From contig NZ_ACVP01000023.1 in the NCBI RefSeq assembly GCF_000175635.1, forward strand, positions 124,001 through 188,000: 64,000 bases of DNA. The letters run 5' to 3'. Shown one piece after another: positions 16,464 through 26,473 of this stretch. Source of the stretch: Corynebacterium tuberculostearicum SK141. GTDB lineage: Bacteria > Actinomycetota > Actinomycetes > Mycobacteriales > Mycobacteriaceae. The position numbers were made by a program, and so were the translations under genes. Position 1 is the first letter of the stretch. Every line of letters begins with the position of its first letter. The notes under the pieces were generated by a model, which worked only from the letters and a program-made list of their open reading frames with translations, had not been told where the DNA came from and made no database searches.

Positions 16464-18389
16464 TTAGTCCTCTTCTCCTCGCGCATTAACATCAGCGGTG
16501 AGGTTTTCTAGCCACTCGCTTATCGACGCCGCCATAAGCTCAGGCGTCAACCCGAACTCTTCCAAAACCTCGCCGCGGGAGCCATGTTTAGGGAAGTAAC
16601 CCGGAACGCCGAGTCGGCGCACAGGAGTATCGACCTCGGCTGCGCTGAGGGCCTCCGAAATCATAGAGCCAATACCGCCGCGGACAAGGCCGTCTTCTGC
16701 CGTAACCACCAAGTCGTGGTCAGCGGCGAGAGCCACCACAGAGCTTGCCACCGGCGCTACCCAACGCGGGTCAATAACGGTAACGTTCACGCCCTGCTCC
16801 CCCAGCTGCTTCGCAGCCTCGATGCTGCGCGCGGACATGGCACCGATGGACACGATGAGCACCTCTGGGGTGTCCTCGCCGGCATCAGCTTCGCCATAGT
16901 GCAGGATGTCTACGCCATCGCCCAACGTATCCACCGCTTCCATATCCGGCAGCAGGTTGCCCTTAGGGAAGCGAACCACGGACGGGCCAGATTCAATCTC
17001 TAGCGACTCGCGGAAGAGCTCCCGCAGGCGCGCGCCATCGCGCGGTGCGGCAATATGCATTCCCGGCACAATGCTCATGAGCGCCATATCCCACACGCCA
17101 TTGTGCGAAGCGCCATCGGAACCGGTAACTCCGGAGCGGTCAAGCACGATGGTTACCGGCAGCTTTAGCAGCGCAATATCCATAATGACCTGATCCACGG
17201 CGCGGTTTAAGAAAGTGGAATACACCGCCACGACGGGGTGCATCCCGCCGAGCGCCAAACCAGAGGCGGAGGTCATTGCGTGCTGCTCGGCAATTCCCAC
17301 ATCAAAGAACCGCTCTGGGAAGCGCTCTTGGAAGGGAGCCAGCCCAGTAGGACCGGCCATGGCAGCGGTAATGGCCACGATGTCATCGCGCTTTTCGGCA
17401 GCGGCCACTAGCTCTTCGGAAAAGGCAGCCGTCCAACCAGGTTGCTTGGTGCCCTTAGCCACGCCGGTGACCGGATCGATAGCACCGGTGGAGTGCATCT
17501 GGTCCTTCGGCTCATTGACAGCCGGGGCAAAACCGTGGCCCTTTTCTGTTACCACGTGCACGATGATGGGCCCGTCATAATCGCGGGCATAAGTCAGGGC
17601 ATGTACCAAGCTATCGATATCGTGGCCATTGATGGGGCCGATGTACTTCATGCCCAGTTCCGGGAACATCTCGGTAGGCAAGACGGTGGACTTGACGCCT
17701 TCCTTCATGGCGTGCAAAGCATCAAAGGCACGCTCGCCTACCCATCCCATTTGCTTCAGGCGGCGCTTACCCTGTTCCATGAGCTCGTCATAACCGTGCT
17801 GAGAGCGGATGCGGCCGAGGTTTTCGGAAATGCCACCGATGGTGGGCGAATAGCTACGGCCGTTGTCATTGACCACGATAACCGCATTGCGGTCCTTGTC
17901 CTCAGAGATATTGTTTAACGCCTCCCAGCACATGCCGCCGGTGAGGGCGCCATCGCCGACAACACCGATGACATTGCGGTGACCGTCGCCGCGAATCTTG
18001 AAGGCCTTAGACAAGCCATCAACCGTAGACAGCGACGCCGAAGCGTGGGAGGACTCGGTCCAGTCATGCTCGGACTCGCCGCGGTCCGTATACCCCGAAA
18101 GGCCGTCCTTTTGCCGCAAGGTATCGAATTGATCCGTGCGCCCAGTCAGCATCTTATGCACATAGGACTGGTGCGAAGTGTCAAAAATAATGGGCTCACG
18201 CGGAGAGTCAAATACACGGTGCAACGCAATGGTCAATTCCACCACGCCCAAGTTAGGCCCCAGATGTCCGCCCGTGACGGAGACCTTGTCAATGAGGCGC
18301 TGCCTAATCTCTGCCGCCAGCTCCTCAAGCTTGTCTGCAGACAGCGCCTTGAGGTCCTGCGGCGAGTTAATGGTATCCAAGATAGTCAT
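16464..18389 (-). CDS. dxs: 1-Deoxy-D-xylulose-5-phosphate synthase
   Basis: A 641-residue thiamine-diphosphate enzyme that condenses pyruvate and glyceraldehyde-3-phosphate in the first step of the MEP isoprenoid pathway. Motifs include [13 protein letters not shown] near residue 40, the ThDP-binding G-D-G-A-L-T-G-G-M and later N-D-N-G, and D-V-G-I-A-E-Q-H-A with the catalytic Glu. The C-terminal transketolase domain ends normally. The chosen ATG fits other Dxs N-termini ([12 protein letters not shown]); an open extension of 43 codons upstream is Arg-rich and rejected. Confidence 0.96.
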   Translation of the reverse strand: MTILDTINSPQDLKALSADKLEELAAEIRQRLIDKVSVTGGHLGPNLGVVELTIALHRVFDSPREPIIFDTSHQSYVHKMLTGRTDQFDTLRQKDGLSGYTDRGESEHDWTESSHASASLSTVDGLSKAFKIRGDGHRNVIGVVGDGALTGGMCWEALNNISEDKDRNAVIVVNDNGRSYSPTIGGISENLGRIRSQHGYDELMEQGKRRLKQMGWVGERAFDALHAMKEGVKSTVLPTEMFPELGMKYIGPINGHDIDSLVHALTYARDYDGPIIVHVVTEKGHGFAPAVNEPKDQMHSTGAIDPVTGVAKGTKQPGWTAAFSEELVAAAEKRDDIVAITAAMAGPTGLAPFQERFPERFFDVGIAEQHAMTSASGLALGGMHPVVAVYSTFLNRAVDQVIMDIALLKLPVTIVLDRSGVTGSDGASHNGVWDMALMSIVPGMHIAAPRDGARLRELFRESLEIESGPSVVRFPKGNLLPDMEAVDTLGDGVDILHYGEADAGEDTPEVLIVSIGAMSARSIEAAKQLGEQGVNVTVIDPRWVAPVASSVVALAADHDLVVTAEDGLVRGGIGSMISEALSAAEVDTPVRRLGVPGYFPKHGSRGEVLEEFGLTPELMAASISEWLENLTADVNARGEED

Positions 18390-18456
18390 GGAGCGGCCTT
18401 CAACTCCTTCTGTGCTTAGTTCTTCTTTTCTACCGTACCCGCGGCGGGCGGTGAAT

Positions 18457-18462
18457 ATTATA
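18457..18462 (-). promoter_or_regulatory. Putative -10 for dxs
   Basis: A perfect TATAAT on the minus strand lies 67 bases upstream of the dxs ATG, giving a leader of about 60 bases. No good -35 is visible at the usual distance. Confidence 0.45.
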
Positions 18463-18527
18463 TCGGTCAATGTTCCGAGAACGGCGCGGCAACGTTCAAC
18501 ACCCCGCCTCGAAGCCATAAAAGCTCA

Positions 18528-19751
18528 TTAGGCAGGGGTAATGAGCGCAATCGTTTCAAAGTGGTGCGTTCCGGGGAACGCGTTAATGAGTGCCATCTTT
18601 TCTATTCCGTATCCGTGCTGGTTCCAGTATCCCAAGTCGCGCGCGAAGGTGGCGGGGTCACATCCCACGTGAACGACCGTCTGGGGTGCAGCGGCCGCCA
18701 CGGAACGAATCACATCCTCCCCTGCTCCGGTGCGCGGCGGATCAAGGACTACAGCGCCAGGCTTGGGAAGCTGTGCGGCGACTTGCTCGACCTTTGCGGA
18801 CTTTACTTCCACATCGCAGTCCGCAAGGGCGGCTTGTTCCCCGGCCGTAGCCGCCGGTGAATAGTCCACGGAGATAACCTTGCCCTGCACGGCATGGGCC
18901 AGTGCGGGAACGAATAGGCCAACGCCACCGTAGAGATCCCAGGCGGTGTGCTCTTGGTACTCGCGGCCCCCGAGCCACTCCGCTATCAGATCGGTATACG
19001 CGGCCGGTGCGTGGCTGTGGGCCTGCCAGAAGGCGGTAGCAGGAAAGCTAAACGTCCGCCCGTCGACATGCTCGTGCACCTTGCCGCTGCCTTCTACCAC
19101 CTCACGGATGGTCTCCACGCGGCGCCCGCGCGGGGCCTTGCGGGTTTCTACCACGTGTCGGTTGCCATCGCCATCGAGAACGGCGATGACCTCAGCGCCT
19201 GGGGTAAATCGGCGCGCGCCCTCTCCAACGAGCCCCTCTGCCAGTCCCGGAGCCAGCTGCGTACAAGCAGCGCCCGTAACAAGCTCATTGGACCGACGCT
19301 GACGGGTTCCGGCGCGCCCTTGCTTGTCGACGCCCCACCTCACCCGCGTGCGCCATCCCCGAACCGGCTCTAGAGTGTGCTGCTCAATGTTTAGTTCCTC
19401 GCCGGTGACAACGCCGGTGCGGCGCAGCTGCTCCGACAAGATCTCTGCCTTGATTCCGGTTTCGGCCGCGGGATCCAGCTCGGCAAAATCGCAGCATCCT
19501 GCTCCCTGCGCGGCAGCGGGACAAGACGATGGCACGCGCAGCGGCCCAGGGCTTAGTACGCTTTCCAGCTCTGCCTTAATGAACGACTTCTTTACACGGC
19601 CGGCCGTAGCTTTTACGACGTCGCCGGGAAAAGCGCGAGGAACGAATACCACTCGCCCATCCGGCGCCTGGCCAATTCCTTCCCCGCCGTGCGCCATGCG
19701 GTCAATGGTGACCTCAAGACTATCGCCACGGCTCATCGTTGATTCAGTCAT
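18528..19751 (-). CDS. TrmA/RlmD-family RNA (uracil-C5) methyltransferase
   Basis: A 407-residue enzyme with an N-terminal TRAM domain (about 10-70, with H-G-G-E-G-I-G and F-V-P-R-A-F-P-G-D). A cysteine-containing segment follows, C-P-A-A-A-Q-G-A-G-C-C, which may be a degenerate Fe-S site. The C-terminal SAM domain has D-L-Y-G-G-V-G-L-F, the D-P-P-R-T-G-A-G motif and the catalytic Cys in H-V-G-C-D-P-A-T-F. It methylates a uridine in rRNA or tRNA; the exact target is unknown. The start overlaps the DUF3159 stop by eight bases, so the two genes are coupled. Confidence 0.88.
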   Translation of the reverse strand: MTESTMSRGDSLEVTIDRMAHGGEGIGQAPDGRVVFVPRAFPGDVVKATAGRVKKSFIKAELESVLSPGPLRVPSSCPAAAQGAGCCDFAELDPAAETGIKAEILSEQLRRTGVVTGEELNIEQHTLEPVRGWRTRVRWGVDKQGRAGTRQRRSNELVTGAACTQLAPGLAEGLVGEGARRFTPGAEVIAVLDGDGNRHVVETRKAPRGRRVETIREVVEGSGKVHEHVDGRTFSFPATAFWQAHSHAPAAYTDLIAEWLGGREYQEHTAWDLYGGVGLFVPALAHAVQGKVISVDYSPAATAGEQAALADCDVEVKSAKVEQVAAQLPKPGAVVLDPPRTGAGEDVIRSVAAAAPQTVVHVGCDPATFARDLGYWNQHGYGIEKMALINAFPGTHHFETIALITPA

Positions 19752-20466
19752 TTTCTGCCTCAGACTTTTGTTCTCGTTCTGCGTTAGTGTGCTCACCTGT
19801 GCCCGCCGCTGCGTCAACGGCTGCATCCGCGCGGCGCACCATCCACACGGTCAGCGCCGTAACTAGAAGCGTCAATGGCCACCCCATCAGGATTCGGGTC
19901 ACCCCTAAGGCAGTGGTTGCATCCGCATCATAAATGGCGCGCTGAACAACAAAGCGGGCCAGGAAGATGACCGCCCACCCGCCGGTAGCGATGGCATAAG
20001 CCCGGCGCGCCTGAGCAACCTTTTGCCACTGCATTTCCTCGCCATTAATCCCCTTCCAGATGACACCCACAGCGGGCCACCGGAAGAGGATTGATAGTAC
20101 CGCGGCAATGCACAGTGCCAACGACATCCAGATGCCGTACAAGAAATACCCTTTGGCGTCACCGGTAAACCAGGCGATGGCAGCGCAAAGAGCCACTCCC
20201 AGCAGACCCGATATGGCCGGCTGCAGGGTCTCTTTCCGGACAACCCTCCAGAGTGCAATAACAACGGCCACGCCGAGCGCCGCCGCCAAGGCTGGCCCCA
20301 GCCCAAAGAAATTATTGACAGGAATCAGCACAATGACCGGCAAGGTGGCCGACACGAGCCCTGATATGCCACCCATCTGCTCCAGCAAGGTGGGTTCGGC
20401 AGCAGACTCCTCAGAGTCCAGGTTCTTAGCGTCCGGGGAAGGGTGCGGCGAGGAAGAATGTGTCAC
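19744..20466 (-). CDS. DUF3159 membrane protein
   Basis: A 240-residue polytopic membrane protein of the actinobacterial DUF3159 family. A polar N-terminal tail (about 30 residues) is followed by the signature L-L-E-Q-M-G-G-I-S-G-L and about six hydrophobic segments, with a C-terminal Glu/Ala/Asp-rich tail. Function is unknown. Translation starts at GTG. The gene lies between DUF3710 and the RNA methyltransferase in a conserved dut-DUF3710-DUF3159-methyltransferase run. Confidence 0.8.
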   Translation of the reverse strand: MTHSSSPHPSPDAKNLDSEESAAEPTLLEQMGGISGLVSATLPVIVLIPVNNFFGLGPALAAALGVAVVIALWRVVRKETLQPAISGLLGVALCAAIAWFTGDAKGYFLYGIWMSLALCIAAVLSILFRWPAVGVIWKGINGEEMQWQKVAQARRAYAIATGGWAVIFLARFVVQRAIYDADATTALGVTRILMGWPLTLLVTALTVWMVRRADAAVDAAAGTGEHTNAEREQKSEAEND

Positions 20467-20483
20467 GTGGTTTACTGCTTTGC

Positions 20484-21431
20484 CTAGTTCTTGGAATTAG
20501 GTGCAGATCCCTCATCGGGATTCTGCGGGGACGATCCATTCTCACCCTGGTGTGGGGTACCGCCCAAATCGCGCAGGTGTTGTTCCGCCTCTGCTTCTGC
20601 CGCAGGGTCGGGGCCGCCCACGCCGTTTTCTGGGTGGTGCTGAGCATTAGCGGCTGCCTGCTGTTCTTGCTGGCGCTGGTCCATAGCCTGCTTGACCTGC
20701 TCTACGAGCTGCTCGGGCATGATGACCGGCAAAGCATTTCCTGCCAAGATGGGGTCTTCCCCGCGGTAGACGAAGGTACGGGCGGCCACCTCGCGAGCCA
20801 TGTCTGCGAGGTCTGCTTCCATGCCGGCCGGCGCGGCCAGGGTCATGCGCAGCATCCAGCGCGGACCGTCTGCACCGATGACGCGGACCTGACCGTTGTC
20901 GTTCTTGCCCACGACCTCAGCACCCCAAGGGCCTGGCTCGGTAGTAACGGTAAGTCCGTCGCGGCTCATGCCCTCCTTGATTTCCTCCACGGATTCTGCC
21001 CACTGGCCTGGCTTACGTGGGGCGGCAAAGGCTACGGGAGTAATTCGGCCTACCTTGGTCACGATGTGCAGCATTCGTGGGCCCTGTTCGCCCATTTCCA
21101 CCTGTACCTGGGATTCCTTTGGCAGTGGAATGCGCAGGGACCCCAGATCTAATACGCCGATGGAAAAGTCACTGAAATCGAAGGTCTCGATATCGACGGA
21201 GTCGCCGTCAAAGGGGCCGGTCTGGCCATTGATGGCATCATGGGCGAATTCGCGGGGTTCATTGCCAGAAGCCGCCGCGGCATCTGCTGCGGTGTCGCCT
21301 ACTGGAGCATAAGTTTCCTGCGCTTCTGTATCCGCGGACTTGGGGTCCGCCGGCTTTTCGCTTTGGGCTGCAGGCTTTTCCTGAGCCTTCTTTTCTTCGT
21401 CGTTCTTCTTGCCAAAGGGCCAGATTCCCAT
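20484..21431 (-). CDS. DUF3710 family protein
   Basis: A 315-residue soluble protein. It begins M-G-I-W-P-F-G-K-K, a charged N-terminus typical of the family, then has a low-complexity Glu/Ala/Lys region to about residue 60. The conserved DUF3710 body runs from about 75 to 255, with P-F-D-G-D-S-V-D-I and D-G-P-R-W-M-L-R. The C-terminal 60 residues are Gln/Ala/Asn-rich. Function unknown. GAAAGGA precedes the ATG. It is transcribed with dut upstream and DUF3159 downstream. Confidence 0.85.
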   Translation of the reverse strand: MGIWPFGKKNDEEKKAQEKPAAQSEKPADPKSADTEAQETYAPVGDTAADAAAASGNEPREFAHDAINGQTGPFDGDSVDIETFDFSDFSIGVLDLGSLRIPLPKESQVQVEMGEQGPRMLHIVTKVGRITPVAFAAPRKPGQWAESVEEIKEGMSRDGLTVTTEPGPWGAEVVGKNDNGQVRVIGADGPRWMLRMTLAAPAGMEADLADMAREVAARTFVYRGEDPILAGNALPVIMPEQLVEQVKQAMDQRQQEQQAAANAQHHPENGVGGPDPAAEAEAEQHLRDLGGTPHQGENGSSPQNPDEGSAPNSKN

Positions 21432-21479
21432 GGGCGCTATGTCCTTTCTAAAAGTTTCGTTGATTCTCTACTGCTTTAA

Positions 21480-21953
21480 CTACACACCGGTAGAGCCATA
21501 GCCGCCGGCTCCGCGGACGGTGTCATCCAATTCTTCAACCTCAGCAAACCCCACCAGCTCTACGCGCTGGACCACGAGCTGAGCGATGCGCATGCCGCGT
21601 TCGATCTCAATGGGTGTATGCCGGTCGTGGTTGATGAGGCAGACCTTGATCTCCCCGCGGTAATCGGCATCTACCGTGCCCGGGGTATTGACAATGGAAA
21701 GCCCTTGCTTGGCGGCTAGTCCGGAGCGCGGGTGAATTAAACCGACCGTTCCTAGTGGCAGCGCAATGGCAATCCCGGTGCCGACGAGGACGCGCTCGCC
21801 GGGTTGCAGGGTAAGAGATTCAGCTGCATAGAGGTCCGCACCGGCGTCACCACGGTGTGCGCGGTGCGGCAGCGGAAGCTCCTTATCCAGGCGCTTGACT
21901 TTAACGTCCCCAAAGGGGCTTTCTGGTTGAGAATGCGGAATCGAGTCAGTCAC
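21480..21953 (-). CDS. dut: Deoxyuridine 5'-triphosphate nucleotidohydrolase
   Basis: A 157-residue trimeric dUTPase that hydrolyses dUTP to dUMP, keeping uracil out of DNA and feeding dTMP synthesis. The conserved motifs are readable: D-A-G-A-D-L near the start of the core, [19 protein letters not shown], and the C-terminal [10 protein letters not shown] arm. The GTG at 21953 was chosen; the open frame further upstream crosses the divergent DUF3093 promoter. The gene is divergent from DUF3093. Confidence 0.95.
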   Translation of the reverse strand: MTDSIPHSQPESPFGDVKVKRLDKELPLPHRAHRGDAGADLYAAESLTLQPGERVLVGTGIAIALPLGTVGLIHPRSGLAAKQGLSIVNTPGTVDADYRGEIKVCLINHDRHTPIEIERGMRIAQLVVQRVELVGFAEVEELDDTVRGAGGYGSTGV

Positions 21954-22017
21954 TTGGCCAATCCTACCTGCCTTGGGAGGTTCATTCTGCGGCGCGTGTG
22001 GACTAGACTGACTAGAC

Positions 22018-22554
22018 GTGTCTGATAAATCTGCTACTTCCGCAACTCCGGCACCGTCAAGCGCCGCTTCGGCACAGGGCACGGTGGCCCCTCAGGTTCT
22101 GTACCGCGAACGCCAATGGGTCCCTTGGTACTTTTGGCTTTTTGCAGCCGCCATCGTGGGGCTTACTTCCGCTACCGCCGGCCTCAATCGCTCCATGTGG
22201 TGGACCATTATTCCCGCGATCCTCCTTGGTGCTATCGCCGTGTGGGTACTTATTACCTGGTCCAATACAGTCATCAAGGTAGAGCGCGACCCGGACGGAA
22301 CGCGTTGGCTCACGGTCAAAGATGCCCAATTGCCTAACGACGTCGTCTCGCGGTCTATCACCGTTCCCAAATCTGCGCGGCGCAATGCCCTGGGCCCGCA
22401 GTTCGATCCCGCGGCGTTTTTGGTCTCCCACGCTTGGGTGGATGAGCACGCCATGATGGTGCTCAATGATCCAGAGGACGATACTCCTTATTGGCTCATC
22501 GCCTCGAAGGATCCGGAGGCTTTGCTCCACGCTTTCGTTCCGGAACAGCACTAA
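22018..22554 (+). CDS. DUF3093 membrane protein
   Basis: A 178-residue protein with an N-terminal Ser/Ala/Pro-rich tail (about 25 residues) and two membrane helices (about 37-54 and 60-80). A cytoplasmic domain follows with [15 protein letters not shown] and [11 protein letters not shown]. It matches the actinobacterial DUF3093 family, whose function is unknown. The GTG start has TAGACT about nine bases upstream, suggesting leaderless transcription. It is convergent with DUF4193 across a bidirectional terminator. Confidence 0.83.
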   Translation: MSDKSATSATPAPSSAASAQGTVAPQVLYRERQWVPWYFWLFAAAIVGLTSATAGLNRSMWWTIIPAILLGAIAVWVLITWSNTVIKVERDPDGTRWLTVKDAQLPNDVVSRSITVPKSARRNALGPQFDPAAFLVSHAWVDEHAMMVLNDPEDDTPYWLIASKDPEALLHAFVPEQH

Positions 22555-22601
22555 TCTTTATTGACTTCGCACACCACAGAAAATGTGGTGGCTGCAACAG
22601 C

Positions 22602-22645
22602 AAACCCCGCACTCGGCACGTAGAAAATTGCCAAGTGCGGGGTTT
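22602..22645. terminator. Bidirectional terminator between DUF3093 and DUF4193
   Basis: AAACCCCGCACTCGGC pairs with GCCAAGTGCGGGGTTT (one mismatch) around a 12-base loop, with T-runs on both sides. It serves both convergent genes. Confidence 0.85.
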
Positions 22646-22665
22646 CGTTTCTGCTGCGTATTCCT

Positions 22666-22956
22666 TTAGGCGCAATCCTTGCAGATTGGCTGGCCGTCCT
22701 CTTCGTGGGAGTAACGCTTATTGGACTGCACCAGGAAACACGAGCCGCAGGTAAACTCATTTTCCTGACGTGGAACTACCTCAACATTAAGCTCCTCGCC
22801 CGTGAGGTCTACTGATGGCGGCTGGAAGGCTTCGACGATTTCTCCGTCATCGTCCATGCCGTTGTTATCGCTCTCAGCGGCTTTGAGTCCTTCTAGGGAG
22901 TCAGTTTCGAGTTCATCTTCCGCGCGCCGGCGCGGTGCGTCATAATCGGTGGCCAT
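22666..22956 (-). CDS. DUF4193 small zinc-ribbon-like protein
   Basis: A 96-residue acidic protein. The N-terminus is M-A-T-D-Y-D-A-P-R-R-R, the middle is Asp/Glu-rich, and the C-terminus holds two C-x2-C pairs (F-T-C-G-S-C-F and I-C-K-D-C) that would bind one zinc ion, ending at the last Cys-Ala. This matches actinobacterial DUF4193. The family is conserved in gene order near dut and suhB, and an RNA-polymerase- or transcription-linked role is only a guess. An AGGGG purine run lies upstream of the ATG. Confidence 0.85.
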   Translation of the reverse strand: MATDYDAPRRRAEDELETDSLEGLKAAESDNNGMDDDGEIVEAFQPPSVDLTGEELNVEVVPRQENEFTCGSCFLVQSNKRYSHEEDGQPICKDCA

Positions 22957-23068
22957 AATGCACGCCCCTAATGGTCAAGTTGCTTTAAGGAATGGGTATT
23001 TATCGATCGCGCATAGTAAAGCACAAATGGCTAGATGTCATCTCACCGCTCGCCGGCGTGGGAAACTA

Positions 23069-23920
23069 TTACCCCCGCAGCGATTCCGTGGCCCTGTGCG
23101 CTGCTAAAAGCTTTTCGAATGCGGGGGCCAAATCTGCCCCCGCGGCCCAGGTAAGTTCACCATCAGCGGAGCCTTTATCAAAGCCTGGATGGCGCACCAC
23201 CGCACCTGCCTCGCGAGCAATGATTGCCCCTGCGGCGAAGTCCCACGCATTGATACCGTGCTCAAAGTAGGCATCAACGGTTCCCTCTGCCACCCTGCAT
23301 AGGTCGAGCGCGGCAGCGCCGATGCGGCGAATATCACGCACATTAGGCAGGAGCTTGGTGAGAAGCTCGGCTTGGGCTGCACGCCGGTCAGCTTCGTAAC
23401 CAAAGCCGGTGGCCACCAAGGCCAACGCAGGATCTTGTGTCTGGCCACACCGCAGTACGTGCTCAATTCCGTCCGGGCCGGTGACCGTGGCGCCCTGGCC
23501 GGCTGCGGCAGCATAGGTACGCCCGCGCGCCACGTTGACCACCGCGCCAGCTACGAGGTGCCCTTGGTATTCCGCACCAATGGATACGGCGTAGTCCGGC
23601 ACCCCGTAGAGGAAATTCACGGTGCCGTCAATCGGATCGACAATCCAGGTAACCCCACTGGTCGATTCCACATTGGCGCCTTCTTCGCCAAAGATTCCGT
23701 CCCCGGGGCGCTGGGTGCGGATGGTGGTGGCAATGAACTCCTCTGTCGCGGTATCGACCTCCGTTACGGGATCTACGTCGCTGGACTTGGTGTGGGTATG
23801 CGCCGCGATGCCGTCACCTGCTACGAGTTCTGCGCGCCGCGCAGTAATTAATTCCGCAGCCCGCGTGGCGGTAGAAACGGCAAAATCCCGCAATTGGAGA
23901 AAATCGATCTGCTCAGTCAT
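23069..23920 (-). CDS. suhB: Inositol monophosphatase family protein (SuhB/ImpA type)
   Basis: A 283-residue Mg-dependent phosphatase. The lithium-sensitive phosphatase signatures are present: G-E-E-G near residue 80, [12 protein letters not shown] near 97, and W-D-F-A-A-G-A near 225. It probably removes phosphate from inositol-1-phosphate or a related sugar phosphate. It is divergent from ppgK with 34 bases between the ATGs. Neither start has a Shine-Dalgarno, so both transcripts are probably leaderless. The open frame upstream overlaps ppgK and is rejected. Confidence 0.88.
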   Translation of the reverse strand: MTEQIDFLQLRDFAVSTATRAAELITARRAELVAGDGIAAHTHTKSSDVDPVTEVDTATEEFIATTIRTQRPGDGIFGEEGANVESTSGVTWIVDPIDGTVNFLYGVPDYAVSIGAEYQGHLVAGAVVNVARGRTYAAAAGQGATVTGPDGIEHVLRCGQTQDPALALVATGFGYEADRRAAQAELLTKLLPNVRDIRRIGAAALDLCRVAEGTVDAYFEHGINAWDFAAGAIIAREAGAVVRHPGFDKGSADGELTWAAGADLAPAFEKLLAAHRATESLRG

Positions 23921-23954
23921 GCCAACTATTGTGCCTTCTTCTAGACTGTCGGGC

Positions 23955-24713
23955 ATGACTACTCTTTCTGGCCATTCCTTTGGCATCGATATCGGCGGCT
24001 CCGGCATTAAAGGCGCTGAGGTGGACCTTGCCACCGGCGAATTCGTGGGTGAACGCATAAAGATCGCCACCCCACAGCCATCTACGCCCCATGATGTTGC
24101 CAAGGTGGTAGCCCACATCGTGCAGGAAAAGCAGTGGGACGGCCCCGTTGGCATCACCCTGCCTTCCGTGGTTCGCAACCAGGAAGTCGAGACTGCGGCA
24201 AATATTTCCAAGGAGTGGATGGGGGTCAACGCCACAGAACTCTTTGCGGACTACCTGGATGCAGATTTTGCCGTGCTTAACGACGCCGACGCGGCGGGAC
24301 TAGCCGAGGTTGCCTACGGAGAGGACATCGCCAAGCAGGGCTCCGTTATCTTCCTAACCCTGGGAACCGGTATTGGTTCGGCCTTCTTCCTGGACGGCCA
24401 GTTGTTCCCTAATACCGAACTGGGGCACCTCACGGTGGGCGATGACGAGGCTGAGAAGATTGCGTCCTCGGCCGTGAAGGACCGCGAGGGACTCAAGTAC
24501 AAGCAGTGGACTAAGCGACTCAACAAGGTCCTCGCGGAGTATGAAAAGCTCTTTAACCCGCAGGCCTTCCTCATTGGGGGTGGGATTTCCCGCAAGTTTG
24601 AAAAGTGGGGCCCACACCTTGATATTGAAACCCCCGTCATGCCTGCACAACTGCGCAATCGCGCGGGAATTGTCGGAGCTGCGATGGCGGCGGTAGACGG
24701 TTTGAAACCATAA
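23955..24713 (+). CDS. ppgK: Polyphosphate glucokinase
   Basis: A 252-residue ROK-family sugar kinase. Motifs are the phosphate-binding [12 protein letters not shown] near residue 9, N-D-A-D-A-A-G-L with the catalytic Asp near 105, [10 protein letters not shown] near 130, and E-L-G-H-L-T. Actinobacterial PpgK phosphorylates glucose with polyphosphate (and ATP), giving a PTS-independent glucose route. TAGACT at 23942-23947 lies seven bases before the ATG, consistent with a leaderless mRNA. It precedes sigA, as in C. glutamicum. Confidence 0.93.
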   Translation: MTTLSGHSFGIDIGGSGIKGAEVDLATGEFVGERIKIATPQPSTPHDVAKVVAHIVQEKQWDGPVGITLPSVVRNQEVETAANISKEWMGVNATELFADYLDADFAVLNDADAAGLAEVAYGEDIAKQGSVIFLTLGTGIGSAFFLDGQLFPNTELGHLTVGDDEAEKIASSAVKDREGLKYKQWTKRLNKVLAEYEKLFNPQAFLIGGGISRKFEKWGPHLDIETPVMPAQLRNRAGIVGAAMAAVDGLKP

Positions 24714-24913
24714 GATTTACGCACTGCTGGTAACCCTATCCACCGGCAGGTTGGAAAGATCCTCTATACTGGGCGGTCGATCCTAAGTTAAATAGCTCTA
24801 GGGCGTGTCTGGCCTGCATAAGGCCACAACGCGCTAACATCACACTGATGCACGAGCGCCCCGCTAGGGCGCACAGAGCTGTTTCAATCAAGAAGTTAGT
24901 CGAAAGGGCGTAC

Positions 24914-26386
24914 GTGGCAGCCACTGAATCTTCAGACCAGGCACTCGGCGAGGGCGAAAACGCCGCTGAGGCATCTACTCCTGCAAAGAAGACCGCCAAG
25001 AAGACGGCAAAGAAAACCGCGAAAAAGACGGCTAAGAAGACGGCCAAAAAGACCGCTAAGAAAACAGCCAAGAAGACTGCGAAGAAGACCGCCAAAAAGT
25101 CGGCCAAGAAGACCACTAAGAAGTCTGCGAAAAAGGCCACTAAGAAGACGGTCCGCAAATCCGCGGCAAAGAAGCAGGAATCCCCAGCCGAGTCCGAAAA
25201 GCAGGCACAGCCGGAAGCAGAAGAGGAGCTCGAGGAGGACGAGCACGACGAAGACGTCGACTTCGATCCCACCAATGCGGACATCGAAGACGATGATGAC
25301 TTCGACGCCGGCGAAGACCTCGAGGACGATGACCTCGAAGAGGACTTGGACGACGACGATGAGGAAGAAGAGGAAGACTCCTCTTCCGTCTGGGACGAGG
25401 AAGAGTCCGCTGCGCTGCGTCAGGCACGCAAGGATGCGCAGTTAACCGCCTCTGCTGACTCCGTCCGTGCCTACCTCAAGCAGATTGGTAAGGTCGCCCT
25501 GCTCAACGCCGAGCAAGAGGTTTCCCTGGCCAAGCGCATCGAGGCTGGCCTGTACGCACAGCACCGCATGGATGAGATGGAAAAGGCCCGCGCCGAAGGC
25601 GATAAGGCCGCCAAGCTCTCCCCCATGGAAAAGCGCGACCTGCGCAGCATCGCCCGCGATGGCCGCAAGGCCAAGAACCACCTTCTGGAGGCCAACCTGC
25701 GTCTGGTGGTTTCCTTGGCGAAGCGCTACACCGGCCGTGGCATGGCTTTCTTGGATCTCATTCAGGAAGGCAACTTGGGTCTAATCCGCGCGGTGGAGAA
25801 GTTCGATTACACCAAGGGCTATAAGTTCTCCACTTACGCCACCTGGTGGATCCGCCAGGCCATTACCCGCGCCATGGCTGACCAGGCTCGTACCATCCGC
25901 ATCCCAGTGCACATGGTGGAGGTCATCAACAAGCTGGGCCGCATCCAGCGCGAGCTCTTGCAGGACTTGGGCCGCGAGCCTACCCCGCAGGAGCTGGCGA
26001 AGGAGATGGATATCACCGAGGAAAAGGTGCTCGAAATCCAGCAGTACGCCCGCGAGCCCATTTCCTTGGATCAGACCATCGGTGACGAAGGCGATTCCCA
26101 GTTGGGTGACTTCATCGAGGATTCCGAGGCCGTCATTGCGGTCGACGCCGTATCCTTCACCTTGCTGCAGGATCAGCTCCAAGACGTGCTGACTACGCTG
26201 TCCGAGCGTGAGGCCGGCGTGGTTCGCCTCCGCTTCGGCTTGACCGACGGCATGCCGCGCACTTTAGACGAGATTGGCCAGGTCTACGGGGTTACCCGCG
26301 AGCGCATTCGCCAGATCGAGTCCAAGACGATGTCGAAGCTGCGCCACCCGTCCCGTTCGCAGGTTCTGCGCGATTACCTCGACTAA
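24914..26386 (+). CDS. sigA: Primary sigma factor SigA (RpoD)
   Basis: A 490-residue housekeeping sigma-70 factor. Residues about 25-90 form a basic tail of nine K-K-T-A units followed by degenerate ones (K-K-S-A, K-K-T-T), then an acidic Asp/Glu run to about 165. Region 1.2 starts at [12 protein letters not shown]; regions 2.1-2.4 include [21 protein letters not shown]; region 4.2 has the helix-turn-helix ending [10 protein letters not shown]. The GTG start with GAAAGG seven bases upstream is preferred over an ATG 66 bases earlier. A -10-like TATACT lies at 24765-24770, giving a leader of about 140 bases. Confidence 0.95.
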   Translation: MAATESSDQALGEGENAAEASTPAKKTAKKTAKKTAKKTAKKTAKKTAKKTAKKTAKKTAKKSAKKTTKKSAKKATKKTVRKSAAKKQESPAESEKQAQPEAEEELEEDEHDEDVDFDPTNADIEDDDDFDAGEDLEDDDLEEDLDDDDEEEEEDSSSVWDEEESAALRQARKDAQLTASADSVRAYLKQIGKVALLNAEQEVSLAKRIEAGLYAQHRMDEMEKARAEGDKAAKLSPMEKRDLRSIARDGRKAKNHLLEANLRLVVSLAKRYTGRGMAFLDLIQEGNLGLIRAVEKFDYTKGYKFSTYATWWIRQAITRAMADQARTIRIPVHMVEVINKLGRIQRELLQDLGREPTPQELAKEMDITEEKVLEIQQYAREPISLDQTIGDEGDSQLGDFIEDSEAVIAVDAVSFTLLQDQLQDVLTTLSEREAGVVRLRFGLTDGMPRTLDEIGQVYGVTRERIRQIESKTMSKLRHPSRSQVLRDYLD

Positions 26387-26410
26387 TCGCTGCAGCTGCA
26401 GAACCGTAGA

Positions 26411-26441
26411 AAGCCCGCACCAACTTCGGTGCGGGCTTTCT
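26411..26441. terminator. Bidirectional terminator between sigA and the SF2 helicase
   Basis: AAGCCCGCACC pairs perfectly with GGTGCGGGCTT around a 6-base loop; TTTCT follows on plus and the complementary flank is also T-rich on minus. Confidence 0.85.
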
Positions 26442-26473
26442 GTATAGCTACTCTCTAGCCATCGTGGGCCGTT

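Noticed and set aside
24932..25246. Long minus-strand open frames opposite the lysine-rich part of sigA
   Set aside because: They are complements of the AAG-rich K-K-T-A repeats and encode low-complexity Leu/Phe/Cys strings; no start signals and no family resemblance.
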